Shown here: in pieces, positions 51,365-59,161 of the stretch
How the letters are laid out: every line of letters begins with the position of its first letter
Position numbering within the stretch: the first letter of the stretch is position 1
Source of the DNA: Achromobacter xylosoxidans
GTDB lineage: Bacteria; Pseudomonadota; Gammaproteobacteria; Burkholderiales; Burkholderiaceae_B
Direction: 5' to 3'
DNA: 59,161 nt
NCBI RefSeq assembly: GCF_002192695.1
Contig: NZ_MTLG01000073.1
Span: forward strand, 1 to 59,161
Notes under the pieces: generated by a model
Database searches by the model: none
Told to the model about the DNA's origin: nothing
Seen by the model: the letters and a program-made list of their open reading frames with translations, nothing else
Made by a program: the position numbers and the translations under genes

Positions 51365-52339
51365 TCAGTCCAACGAGATATTGGCCTCTTTGACCACGGC
51401 CGCGAAGCGCGCCGAGTCCGCGTCGCGGGCCTGGGCCAGCGCGGCGGCGTCCTGCGGCCAGGCGTCGAAGCCATAGGTTTCGAAGCGCTTGCGCACGGCG
51501 GGCGTGACCACGGCCTGGGCGATGGCGGCGTTGATGCGCTTGACCACGGCATCCGGCGTGCCCTTGGGCGCGAAGGCCGCGACCCAGGTCTTCAACTCGA
51601 AGTCCTTGGGGCCGCCGGCCTCGCTGACCGTGGGCACGTCGGCGTAGGAGCCCAGGCGGGATGGCGCCGCCAGCGCCAGCAGCTTGACCCGCTTGGCCTG
51701 GTACAGGTTCTGCACCGTGGCGGCCGTGCCGAAGGCCCAGTCGACCTCGCCATTGGCCACCGCCGTGTAGAGCTGGGCCAGGTCCTTGAAGGGCACGTGC
51801 GTCATGCTGGTCTGCGTGGCGGTCTGGAACATGGAGGTGCCCACGTGCGCCACGCTGCCCATGCCCCAGGTGCCGTAGGTCAGCTTGCCGGGCTGGGCCT
51901 TGGCCGCCGCGATCAGGTCGGTGACGTTGTTCCAGGGGGACGAGGCCGACACCACCATGAAGAAATGCGTGGTGTAGATCGGCGCCACTGGGACGAAATC
52001 CTTGACCGGATCGAAGGGCAGGCTGCGGTAGAGCTGCGGCTGCAGCGTCATGTGGGTATTGTCCACCACGGCCAATGAGTAGCCGTCGGGCGCGGCCCGC
52101 TTGACCTCGCCGATCGCCAGCCAGCCGTTGGCGCCGGGCTTGTTCTCGACGATGAGCGGCTGTTTCCAGGCCGCGGTGAGCTGTTCGCCCAGCATGCGGG
52201 CGACGGCGTCGGGGCCGCTGCCCACCGAATACGGCAGCACGATGCGCACCGGCCGTTCGGGGTACTTGTCGGATTGGGCCTGCGCCGAGGCGCAGGCCAG
52301 GGCGCCCGTCAGCGCCATGCACCAGAGAGTATTTTTCAT
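51365..52339 (-). CDS. Bug/TctC-type binding protein of the aromatic-acid operon
   Basis: The ATG at 52339 with GGAGGAG upstream gives 324 residues; the frame is open further upstream without signal-like features. A Sec signal (TLWCMALTGALACASAQAQ) is followed by Bug motifs: VRIVLPYSVGSGPDAVARMLG, WKQPLIVENKPGANGWLAIGE and YGTWGMGSVAHVGTS. It is the last gene of the leftward aryl-acid operon. It probably binds the aromatic or carboxylic substrate for uptake. No TctAB genes are adjacent. Confidence 0.92.
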   Translation of the reverse strand: MKNTLWCMALTGALACASAQAQSDKYPERPVRIVLPYSVGSGPDAVARMLGEQLTAAWKQPLIVENKPGANGWLAIGEVKRAAPDGYSLAVVDNTHMTLQPQLYRSLPFDPVKDFVPVAPIYTTHFFMVVSASSPWNNVTDLIAAAKAQPGKLTYGTWGMGSVAHVGTSMFQTATQTSMTHVPFKDLAQLYTAVANGEVDWAFGTAATVQNLYQAKRVKLLALAAPSRLGSYADVPTVSEAGGPKDFELKTWVAAFAPKGTPDAVVKRINAAIAQAVVTPAVRKRFETYGFDAWPQDAAALAQARDADSARFAAVVKEANISLD

Positions 52340-52453
52340 GTCTCCTCCACTTTCCATGGATGGTTTTTGCGGCGCTTCCCCGCGCCGCTTATCGTTGAGG
52401 CCGCAAGCGCGGATGCGTCGCGGCCGGGAACTCACAACAAAGCGGTGCTCGGC

Positions 52454-53602
52454 TCAGGACGCGGCTGCCGCTTCGGGGTACAGCGTCTCGTAGGCGGCGG
52501 CAAAGCCCGGGTCGCGCTGGCGCAGGTCGTCGTGGCTGACCTGGCCCGTGCGGCGCATGTAGTCGTAGGCGAAGGACAGCGGGTCCAGGTGCATCTTGTC
52601 GGCCACGTTCTCGTACCAGTCCAGGCTGCGCGCGGCGGCGGTCTGGAAGTTGGCCGATGCCGGACGGCGCTGCGCTTCGAAGTGCGCGAAGGCGGCCTGC
52701 GTGTCGTCGGGATGCTGCGTGAGCCCCTGGTGCAGCGCGATCGCGTCCTGCATCGCCATGCGGGTGCCGGAACCGAGCGAGAAATGCACGGTGCGCAGCG
52801 CGTCGCCGAGCAGCACGATGTTGCGGTGCGACCAGCGCTCGTTGCGCACGATGTTGGCTTCGAACCAGAGGGAGCGGTTGCTCAGCAGTTCGTTGGCGCC
52901 CAGGTCGGGGCGGAACACGTCGGCGCAATAGCGGCGGCTTTCGTCCTCGCTGGCCGTGTCCAGGCCGGCGCGCTGCCAGGTGTCCGGGTCCACCTCCACC
53001 AGGAAGGTGCTGAGGTCCTTGCTGTACTGGTAGCTGTGCGCAATGAAGATGCCGTGCTCCGTTTCGCGGAAGATCAGCGACACCGGATGAAAGCGCTGGC
53101 GCGTGCCGTACCAGGCGAACTTGTTGCGGCGGCGTTCGAAGCTCGGCCGGAAGTGTTCGGCGTACTGCTTGCGCACCGCGCTGTTGCTGCCGTCGGCGGC
53201 CACCACCATGTCCACTTCCGAGGCCAGCCGCTCCACGTCATCGATCTGCTGTTCGTGCAGGATCTTGACGCCGGCCTCCAGGCAGGCTTTTTCCAGGACT
53301 TCCAGCATGTCGATGCGGGCCGTGCGCGAGAAATGGTTGCCCTGGACCTGCACGCGGGCGCCCTGGTGGATGATCTCCATGTAGTCGCAGCGTTCGTGGT
53401 GCGCGACGAAGGCCTTGAAGAATTCCGGGTCGGCTTCGCGCAGGAACGACAGGCCGATGTCCGAGAACACCACGCCCCAGCCGTAGGTGGCGCCGCGCGG
53501 GTTCCGTTCGTACACGGTGATTTCGTGCTGCGGCGCATGCTTCTTGGCGAGCAGCGAAAAGTACAGGCCGGCGGGGCCGGCTCCGATGACGGCGATCTTC
53601 AT
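52454..53602 (-). CDS. FAD-dependent aryl-CoA-type monooxygenase
   Basis: The 382-residue flavoprotein has the Rossmann motif IAVIGAGPAGLYFSLLAKK, the DG motif MVVAADGSNSAVR and the GD motif IVLLGDALRTVHFSLGSGTR. It resembles the monooxygenase part of anthraniloyl-CoA or salicylyl-CoA hydroxylases more than simple phenol hydroxylases. The neighbouring aryl-AMP ligase and hotdog thioesterase point the same way: hydroxylation of an aryl-CoA thioester before release. The next gene upstream is the thioesterase, overlapping by four bases. The ring position attacked cannot be inferred. Confidence 0.82.
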   Translation of the reverse strand: MKIAVIGAGPAGLYFSLLAKKHAPQHEITVYERNPRGATYGWGVVFSDIGLSFLREADPEFFKAFVAHHERCDYMEIIHQGARVQVQGNHFSRTARIDMLEVLEKACLEAGVKILHEQQIDDVERLASEVDMVVAADGSNSAVRKQYAEHFRPSFERRRNKFAWYGTRQRFHPVSLIFRETEHGIFIAHSYQYSKDLSTFLVEVDPDTWQRAGLDTASEDESRRYCADVFRPDLGANELLSNRSLWFEANIVRNERWSHRNIVLLGDALRTVHFSLGSGTRMAMQDAIALHQGLTQHPDDTQAAFAHFEAQRRPASANFQTAAARSLDWYENVADKMHLDPLSFAYDYMRRTGQVSHDDLRQRDPGFAAAYETLYPEAAAAS

Positions 53603-54075
53603 TTGGCTTCACTCCTGTTTGCTTCGGCCTGCGCGCAGGCTTCCTGATATGACTGCAGCGCGCCGCGCAGGGCGGCGGGCACTTCGATGGCGCGCCGTTC
53701 GCCGCGCGCCACGCAGATCGGGGTCAGCCTGGCGTCGAACGCGGGTTGGCCCCGGACGCTGCCAGCCACGTGCAGGGTGTAGGTGCGGGTGCGGATTTCC
53801 TCGACCCTGACGCACATGTCGAATTCCTCGTCCGGCCACAGCGAGGCCTGGAAGTCGAAGGACAACGCGCGCGTCGGCGTGCCGAAGCCGTGCTCGTCCT
53901 TGATGCGCTGCGGCGTGCCGTTGAACAGGTGGCCGTAGAACAGTTCAGCGGCCGACAGCACGTATTCGCCGAAGGTGACGGTGTAGACCACGCCGGCGGG
54001 ATCGCAGTCGCCCCATTTGACGCGGCGCCGCACGATGAAGGGCGTTTCGCTCAAGACGTATTCAGTGCTGGTCAT
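53599..54075 (-). CDS. Hotdog-fold acyl-CoA thioesterase (4HBT type)
   Basis: The 158-residue protein has the 4-hydroxybenzoyl-CoA thioesterase signature RRRVKWGDCDPAGVVYTVTF, with the catalytic Asp of the DxxGVVY motif, followed by the long hotdog helix (EYVLSAAELFYGHLF). It would release the hydroxylated aryl acid from CoA. Its start lies 14 bases inside the ligase gene and its stop overlaps the monooxygenase start, so all three are produced together. Confidence 0.87.
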   Translation of the reverse strand: MTSTEYVLSETPFIVRRRVKWGDCDPAGVVYTVTFGEYVLSAAELFYGHLFNGTPQRIKDEHGFGTPTRALSFDFQASLWPDEEFDMCVRVEEIRTRTYTLHVAGSVRGQPAFDARLTPICVARGERRAIEVPAALRGALQSYQEACAQAEANRSEAK

Positions 54076-55750
54076 TGCCGTTCTCCCTGGCCTTGGCGGC
54101 TTCCTGGTTGAGCATTTCCGCGACGCTATGGCGCAGGGCGGCCTTATCGAGCTTGCCGACCTTGGTGACGGGGAAGGCTTCGATCTGCTCGATGCGTTCC
54201 GGGCACTTGTATTTGGCGAGTCCCTGGCCGGTGAGGAAGTCCGCCAGTTCCGTCAGGCTGGGCGCCGTGTGGCCGGGCCGGACGATGACGAAAATGCAGC
54301 CTTTCTCGCCGTAGAAGGGGTCCGGCATGGCCACCAGGCGCGCTTCCGAAATCGCGGGATGCGCGCCGACCAGCGCCTCGACTTCCTCGCAGCCGATCTT
54401 CTCGCCGCCGCGGTTGATGTTGTCGCGCAGGCGGCCTTCGAAGGCGTAGCAGGTTGCGCCATCGATCACCCGCGCCGTCATCATGTCGCCGGTGCGGTAA
54501 TAGCCGTCCGAGGTGTAGGCCGAGGCGTTCGCCGCCGGAGCATCGAAGAATCCGGGCAGCGTGGCGGGGCCGCGGAAGCAGAGTTCGCCCATCTGGCCTT
54601 CGGCCACCGGTTCCTCGGTGCCGGGTGCGAGCAGGCGGATGTCGTCCTCGGGGCAGCCCGAGCGGCCTTGCGTATGGTGCCGCTCGTACTCGGACGCGTC
54701 GGCGGGCGAGCCCAGCAGCAGTCCTTCCGTGATGCCGAACAGGTTGGAGCAGGGCACGTTCAGGTGCGCTTCGAGGCGGTCCGCGGCGCTCATGGTGATG
54801 AACAGGCGCAGGGACGACAGGTCATAGTTCGCCAGGTCGGGAAAGGCCATGATCTGCGGCGCTATCGGCCCGATGGACATGGCGCGGGTGACGCGGTGGC
54901 GTTCGATCAGTTCCAGCATGCGCGGCACGTCGACCCGCGGCATCAGCACCGCGGACACGCCCATGGCGATGACGGGGATCAGCACGTAGACCTGGGCCGC
55001 GTTATGCAGCAGGGGCAGCGCCCAGATGATGCGCTCGTCGTCCTGCATCTTGTAGCGCCGCGCGCAGGCCAGCGAATGGCCCAGGTACTCGGCATGGAAG
55101 CGCGGGATGATCTTGGGCATGCCAGTCGTGCCGCCCGATAGCTGGAAGCTCAGCACGTCTTCGCAGCCGGGTCCCTGGTCCGCCAGGATGAGGCGGGCCT
55201 CGGCCAGCGGCATCGCATCCAGCAGCGCATGCAGGGACACGCCATGCGGCGAGTCGCCGCGCGCCACGACCAGGTGCTCCAGCGTGTCGCTGGCGGCCAG
55301 CATGCCGGCGGCAAAGGCCGGCAGGTCGAACTTGCCGAAGTCGGCCTGCACGAAATAGCCGCGGGCGCGGGTCTGGCGCGAGAGCTGGCCGATCTCCAGT
55401 TCGCGGTGCTGCGGCAGCGAACAGACGGGGACGATCCCCGCCTTGTAGCAGGCCAGCAGGGCCAGCGCCGTTTCCAGCGTGGTGCCCATCTGGAAGATGG
55501 CGCGGTCCGCGGGCGCCAGGCCCAGCTTCAGCAAGGCGGCGGCCAGCCGGTCGGTCTGTTCGTCCAGCTCGCGGAAGCTCAGGCTGCCTTCGTCGATGAT
55601 CAGCGCGGTGCGCTCGGGGCAGCGCTGGGCGGTGGCGTGCAACGCCGCACCCACGGTCGAGCGTTCCCAGGCGCCGCTGGCAAAGTACTGGCGGGCACGT
55701 TCGGGGTGGTGGTAGATCACGCCCTCTATGGGGTGGCGTATATCTCGCAT
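54062..55750 (-). CDS. Aryl-acid AMP/CoA ligase (DhbE/EntE-like)
   Basis: The 562-residue adenylating enzyme has the P-loop LSGGTTGMPKIIPR, LPLLHNAAQVYVL with the His-Asn pair that in DhbE contacts the 2-hydroxybenzoate carboxylate, GYYRTGDMM, INRGGEKIGCEEVE and the C-terminal Lys in TKVGKLDKAALR. These fit aryl-acid activators of the EntE/DhbE/salicylyl-ligase group. With a thioesterase and an FAD monooxygenase downstream, a CoA-thioester route for salicylate- or anthranilate-like acids is likely. No carrier-protein gene is present, which argues against siderophore synthesis. Confidence 0.87.
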   Translation of the reverse strand: MRDIRHPIEGVIYHHPERARQYFASGAWERSTVGAALHATAQRCPERTALIIDEGSLSFRELDEQTDRLAAALLKLGLAPADRAIFQMGTTLETALALLACYKAGIVPVCSLPQHRELEIGQLSRQTRARGYFVQADFGKFDLPAFAAGMLAASDTLEHLVVARGDSPHGVSLHALLDAMPLAEARLILADQGPGCEDVLSFQLSGGTTGMPKIIPRFHAEYLGHSLACARRYKMQDDERIIWALPLLHNAAQVYVLIPVIAMGVSAVLMPRVDVPRMLELIERHRVTRAMSIGPIAPQIMAFPDLANYDLSSLRLFITMSAADRLEAHLNVPCSNLFGITEGLLLGSPADASEYERHHTQGRSGCPEDDIRLLAPGTEEPVAEGQMGELCFRGPATLPGFFDAPAANASAYTSDGYYRTGDMMTARVIDGATCYAFEGRLRDNINRGGEKIGCEEVEALVGAHPAISEARLVAMPDPFYGEKGCIFVIVRPGHTAPSLTELADFLTGQGLAKYKCPERIEQIEAFPVTKVGKLDKAALRHSVAEMLNQEAAKARENGNDQH

Positions 55751-55774
55751 GATGGTCTCCTCCTGGCCCGTGTC

Positions 55775-56674
55775 TCAGTGCCGCGCGGCCGAGATCCGCA
55801 CGCGGTCCCGGTCCAGCACGTCGATCGTGCCGCTGACGCCGCCGGTGAACAAGCCATACCAGACGGCGGGCTTGAGCCCCAGGGCCTTGCGCTGGAATTC
55901 GACCGGGCCGTCGGAAACGATGCAGTCGAAATGCTCGCCCGGCACCACGGTGCAATTTTCGCGCCCCGATGCGTCCTCAACCAGCGAGGAAAATTCCTCG
56001 ACGCGCGGCACGAAGATCCGCACGGGAGGCTCGGCGCCGCCATCCGCCAGCTCCAGCCGGTCTTGCAGCAGCGCAGCCTTGCGCGCCCAGACGTCGTCGA
56101 TGTGCTGGATGCGCCCGCCGGCCGATTCCGCATCGGCTTCGGCCTGCATGGCCGCCTGCAGCGTCAAGGCGGCGTCGATCGAGTCGACTTCGCCCAGCGG
56201 CCGCAGCTTGCGCGTGAATTCGATGAAATAGCCATTGGGATCGCGCACGTAGATGGATTCGATCACTTCATGGCGGGTTTCGACCGAGACTTCCAGGCCG
56301 GCATCCTGCAGCTTCTGCTTCCAGGCCTTGAGTTCGTCCTCGCTTTCCACCAGCCAGGCGGTATGCGTGGCGTCGAACACATGGTCTTCGGGCAGCGGCC
56401 GCATGCTGCTGCGTCCGCGCAGCGCCTCGGGTTCGTCCGAGCCCAGGTAGTAGAAGAAAGCGATGGTGCTGCCCTGGCCGCTATCGAAGAAGAAGTGCAG
56501 GAAGTCCGGGTGCGTGGCGGGGCCCCAGCCGCGCGCCGAGATCACGTGCACCAGCGGCAGGCCGAGTATGTCGCGATAGAAAGCGACGGTTTCGCGCAGG
56601 CGCCAGGTGGGCCGCGCCGTATGGTCCACGCCGTGCAGGCGCAAGGGGGCGGGGGTCTTGGGAGTTGCAGTCAT
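55775..56674 (-). CDS. VOC-family (extradiol-dioxygenase-like) protein
   Basis: The ATG at 56674 with CGGAG upstream gives 299 residues. The first 160 residues form a vicinal-oxygen-chelate module with likely metal ligands His18 (GVDHTARPTW), His in FDATHTAWLVE and Glu in GYFIEFTRKL. This HHE set is used by extradiol ring-cleaving dioxygenases and glyoxalases. The second half (VRIFVPRVEEFSSLV, GLKPAVWYGLFTGG) does not repeat the module and is not recognised. In this operon a ring-cleavage step after aryl-acid hydroxylation is plausible. It lies 24 bases upstream of the ligase gene. Confidence 0.8.
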   Translation of the reverse strand: MTATPKTPAPLRLHGVDHTARPTWRLRETVAFYRDILGLPLVHVISARGWGPATHPDFLHFFFDSGQGSTIAFFYYLGSDEPEALRGRSSMRPLPEDHVFDATHTAWLVESEDELKAWKQKLQDAGLEVSVETRHEVIESIYVRDPNGYFIEFTRKLRPLGEVDSIDAALTLQAAMQAEADAESAGGRIQHIDDVWARKAALLQDRLELADGGAEPPVRIFVPRVEEFSSLVEDASGRENCTVVPGEHFDCIVSDGPVEFQRKALGLKPAVWYGLFTGGVSGTIDVLDRDRVRISAARH

Positions 56675-56697
56675 GACTTGCTCCGTCGGCATTCGGA

Positions 56698-57957
56698 TTA
56701 CAGGAAGCGTTGGCGCAGCCAGCCGGCGAGTTCGCGCCCGGCCGCGTAGCGTCCGGGTTCTTCGCCTTCGGCCAGGGCGCGGCCATGGTGGTCGCCCCGG
56801 ATGCGCAGGTGGGTCTTGTCCGGCGCGGGGATGGCGTCGTGGATGGCGCGCACGTCGGAAGGGAAACAGGCCTGGTCGCCGGTGTATTCGACGATCAGGG
56901 TGGGCTGATGGATGCCGCCGGCGGTGCGCGCCATGCTGGCGTTGGACGAGAGGCCGGACCAGGTGGACAGCCAGCTCTCGGGCGTGCAGAAGCGGGCGAA
57001 GCCGACGGCGCCGTAGTTCGACGCATAAGGATCCTTGCCCCACAGCGAGCCCGGGTGGCGGTCCGAAGGATCCAGGCTGAGGTCCAGGCAGCGCAGGTCG
57101 GCGTCGGTGCGCCAGACCACCAGCACGGGCGTGTGCGCAGCTTGGCGGCGGCGTTCGGCGGATGCGTCGACGCCGCTCTTGACGTCGGCGCGGGCCGCCA
57201 TGCGGTCGGCGATCATCTGCCGCGCCTGCGCGTCCAGGCGCGCCACGCGGTCGCGCTGCGCCTGGCGGTAGCGGGCGACGAATTCCGGCGCATAGCGCGC
57301 CTGGCCCTTGGGCCGATAGCCGTTCTCAGAAGCCAGCGGATCCAGGTCCGGCGCCACCGACAGCGCATCGTTTTCGTCGGCGACGGACGGGTCAATGCAG
57401 TTCAGCAGCAGCGAGCCCTGGCCCGGATGCGGGCCCACCAGCACCAGGCCGTGCACCTCGGGCATGTCCAGTTCATCCAGCCCGCTGGACTTGCCGCCCG
57501 GCGTGCGGGCGACGCGCTCGCCGGCGGGCAGGCCGGCCTGCTGCGCATAGAACGCGTACAGGCCGGCGCCGCCGGAATTGCCCAGCAGCACGATCTTCTT
57601 GAAACCCTGTTCGCGCAGGAAGCGCAGGCCCGCGGCCACGTCCTGCAAAGCCTGTTCGTGTTCCAGCCTGAGGTCGTTGCCGACCGAGCGCGCGCCTTGC
57701 GACCACGCCGCAAGACCGGCGCCGACGATATCGGGGATCAGGTAGTGGCAGGCCATGAACTCGCGCGGATGCATGACGCAGACCACGGTGTCGGGGCGGG
57801 GGCCGGCTGGCTGGTACAGCGATCCGGAGGTGGCGGCGCCGTCCGCGGTGCGCAGCACGACGTTGCGGGTCGAGGCGCCGGCGGGCAGGTCGCGCGGATT
57901 CCAATCGGTGTTGAGAAAGCCGGCGGTGATCTGGCTGGAGGGGGCGGCGGTAGTCAC
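56698..57957 (-). CDS. Alpha/beta-hydrolase of the aromatic-acid operon
   Basis: A GTG at 57957 with AGGAG six bases upstream gives 419 residues; an ATG at 58029 would lie inside the operator. The fold shows VVCVMHPREFMACHYLIPDI, the nucleophile elbow VLLGNSGGAGLYAFYA with Ser, a GPHPGQGSLLL segment and the C-terminal His in RIRGDHHGRAL. Members of this family cleave C-C bonds of ring-fission products or esters. It is the first gene of the operon. It probably acts after the VOC enzyme, or frees the aryl acid from an ester at the start; sequence does not decide. Confidence 0.82.
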   Translation of the reverse strand: MTTAAPSSQITAGFLNTDWNPRDLPAGASTRNVVLRTADGAATSGSLYQPAGPRPDTVVCVMHPREFMACHYLIPDIVGAGLAAWSQGARSVGNDLRLEHEQALQDVAAGLRFLREQGFKKIVLLGNSGGAGLYAFYAQQAGLPAGERVARTPGGKSSGLDELDMPEVHGLVLVGPHPGQGSLLLNCIDPSVADENDALSVAPDLDPLASENGYRPKGQARYAPEFVARYRQAQRDRVARLDAQARQMIADRMAARADVKSGVDASAERRRQAAHTPVLVVWRTDADLRCLDLSLDPSDRHPGSLWGKDPYASNYGAVGFARFCTPESWLSTWSGLSSNASMARTAGGIHQPTLIVEYTGDQACFPSDVRAIHDAIPAPDKTHLRIRGDHHGRALAEGEEPGRYAAGRELAGWLRQRFL

Positions 57958-58013
57958 ATTCGTCTCCTGTGGCGATGGTCCGGGGACCTCGGTTTGACGT
58001 ATTAGACGAATAT

Positions 58014-58059
58014 TTGACTTTAGTGTCAATTAAATTTAAAAAATTGACAGTAGCGTCAA
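58014..58059. promoter_or_regulatory. Tandem TetR-type operators TTGAC-N6-GTCAA
   Basis: Two perfect copies of TTGACnnnnnnGTCAA lie at 58014-58029 and 58044-58059, starts 30 bases apart, with TAG conserved in both cores. A degenerate third copy (TTGACGTATTAGACGA) starts at 57994. They occupy the AT-rich gap between the hydrolase and the TetR gene, where both promoters must be. Confidence 0.75.
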
Positions 58060-58176
58060 AAATGAGGAACTCAAGGGCGGAAGAACGCCAGAGGGCGCGG
58101 CCAGGCAGCGCAATCGCGCATGCCATAATTTCGGGACAGGGCCGTCCCGCACGGTCCATTCGAGGAACATCGCAAC

Positions 58177-58887
58177 GTGAACGACGCAAGCACCAAGGGA
58201 GCGCTGAAGGGCGAAGCGCTGCGCACCGCCATACTCGACGCCGCGGCCACGCTCTTCATCAAGCGCGGCAGCGGCGGCACCAGCATCCAGGACATCGCCG
58301 AGTCCCTGGGCCTGAGCCGCACCGCCGTCTATTACTACTTCAAGAGCAAGGACGCGATCCTGCGTTCGCTGACCGAGGACGTGCTGAGCGCGGCCAAGAA
58401 AATGGCCGGCGAAACCGCCACGCGCGAGGACCTGGATCCGGTCGAGGCGCTGCGCGCCCTGGTCACCCAGCATGCCGACCTGATCCTGTCGCGCAGCGCG
58501 GAATTCCGCGTGGCCGATCGGACCGAAGCCGACATGACGCCCAAGCAACGCGCCGCCGTGCAGGCGTCACGCCGCAACGTGCTGGAGAACTTCAGCCGGG
58601 TCATCGAAAACGGCATCCGCGACGGCCAGTTCCGCATGGTGGATCCGCATGTTGCCGCCTTCAGCCTCATCGGCATGTGCAATTGGTCTGCGTGGTGGTA
58701 CAAGCCCGACGGCCGCCTGAGCCGCGCCGAAGTCGCGGCCATCATGGCCGACATGGCGGTGCAATCGCTGTTGCGCGATGCTGCCCGGCGGCCGCGCTCG
58801 CCGGACGTGAGCGAGTCCTTGCGGTTGGTGCGCGAGGATCTGGACTACCTGGAAAAGCTGGTGTTGCCTGGCGGGCCGCAGCCTTGA
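58177..58887 (+). CDS. TetR-family repressor of the aromatic-acid operon
   Basis: The start is a GTG at 58177 after AGGAAC, giving 236 residues. The TetR helix-turn-helix is at residues 13-63 (ILDAAATLFIKRGSGGTSIQDIA, LGLSRTAVYYYFKSKDAILRSL). The ligand domain contains LVTQHADLILSRSAEFRVADR. It is divergent from the six-gene operon, with two matched operator copies between them. The inducer is probably the aryl-CoA intermediate or the free acid, by analogy with PaaR- and FadR-type TetR proteins. Confidence 0.9.
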   Translation: MNDASTKGALKGEALRTAILDAAATLFIKRGSGGTSIQDIAESLGLSRTAVYYYFKSKDAILRSLTEDVLSAAKKMAGETATREDLDPVEALRALVTQHADLILSRSAEFRVADRTEADMTPKQRAAVQASRRNVLENFSRVIENGIRDGQFRMVDPHVAAFSLIGMCNWSAWWYKPDGRLSRAEVAAIMADMAVQSLLRDAARRPRSPDVSESLRLVREDLDYLEKLVLPGGPQP

Positions 58888-58996
58888 TTGTCGTGGACGG
58901 CGGCGACTCAAGAACTCCGCTACACAGAGTCGAAGCGACAGGGCTTCGAGCTTGCGGATGTCAGGGTTCTTTAGCCGCCGAGGCAGCCCTGCGCCA

Positions 58997-59161
58997 TTCC
59001 GATGCTCGCCCCAATGGGGCTGCGCTTCGGATGGCTCCGGGCCGCCTCGGCTGATAGTCGCCTAATACGTTGGTTTCAGCCCCCGTTCATGGGCAGATGT
59101 CGTGAGCCGGTGGCCGGGCGGAGGGATCCGAAGCGCAGCCCCACCGGGGCGAGCATCGGAA
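58997..59161. repeat. Inverted repeat with 36-base arms at the window end
   Basis: The arm at 58997-59032 (TTCCGATGCTCGCCCC ... GCTGCGCTTCGGAT) recurs in reverse complement at 59126-59161 with two mismatches, both in the AA/GG loop of a small inner CCCC-GGGG palindrome. About 93 bases separate the arms. No transposase frame is visible between them. It may be an intergenic repeat element or part of a feature that continues outside the window. Confidence 0.75.

Noticed and set aside
54062..55750. Siderophore aryl-acid activation
   Set aside because: No aryl-carrier or NRPS gene is adjacent; thioesterase, aryl-CoA-type monooxygenase and VOC genes point to catabolism.

Overview
The window is GC-rich DNA (one hand-counted 60-base line at 14281 has 40 G/C). 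It looks like a chromosomal segment of a betaproteobacterium of the Alcaligenaceae, most likely Achromobacter or Bordetella. The reasons are two tripartite-tricarboxylate (Bug/TctC) binding proteins sitting next to catabolic genes, a ferric-enterobactin receptor with an AraC regulator arranged like bfeA/bfeR, and the general gene style. Species cannot be fixed from sequence reading alone. No rRNA, tRNA, CRISPR array, phage or intact insertion sequence was seen.

Layout. 1-5580: peptide-type ABC ATPase (5' truncated), metal-dependent amidohydrolase, COG0523 GTPase, SnoaL-like protein and FAD amine oxidase. 5560-10022: MocR regulator and a tauCBA-type sulfonate importer. 10248-15599: folE, a NarL-type two-component system with a Cache sensor, then cstA and its small partner. 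15640-21893: an AT-richer segment (a line at 16501 has 31/60 G/C) carrying a compact gene cluster, described below. 21966-27861: MFS permease, Dps, enterobactin receptor and AraC regulator, small conserved protein. 27858-28713: gene remnants and tiny ORFs. 28787-34211: a periplasmic methionine-repair operon (b561 membrane subunit, MsrP-like molybdoenzyme, Met-rich MXKDX protein, exported MsrB, exported MsrA) beside an OmpR/EnvZ-type pair. 34219-38679: rifampicin-phosphotransferase-like enzyme with its TetR gene and a nitronate monooxygenase. 38769-41806: class III ribonucleotide reductase whose glycyl-radical tail is a separate small gene. 41906-47864: iron-linked PepSY pair, ferritin-like protein, KatE, SYLF protein. 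47888-51330: Bug protein, M20 peptidase, LysR. 51365-58887: a CoA-dependent aromatic-acid operon under a divergent TetR gene. 58997-59161: an inverted repeat.

The best candidate for an undescribed system is 15990-21893. Five minus-strand genes run in a tight operon, the last three junctions overlapping by ATGA. They encode a COQ4-like metal-site protein, a 2-oxoglutarate dioxygenase of the isoleucine-hydroxylase family, an AurF-type diiron N-oxygenase with all seven iron ligands at AurF spacing, an EamA exporter and a pterin-carbinolamine-dehydratase-like protein. A divergent cystathionine-gamma-synthase-fold PLP enzyme and a LysR regulator frame it. There is no NRPS or PKS. The simplest reading is a stand-alone pathway that makes and exports a small, hydroxylated and N-oxygenated amino acid. 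That product is inferred, not shown.

Second in interest are the secreted methionine-sulfoxide repair operon, in which both MsrA and MsrB appear to lack a resolving cysteine, and the split anaerobic ribonucleotide reductase with FNR-like and NrdR-like sites in front of it.
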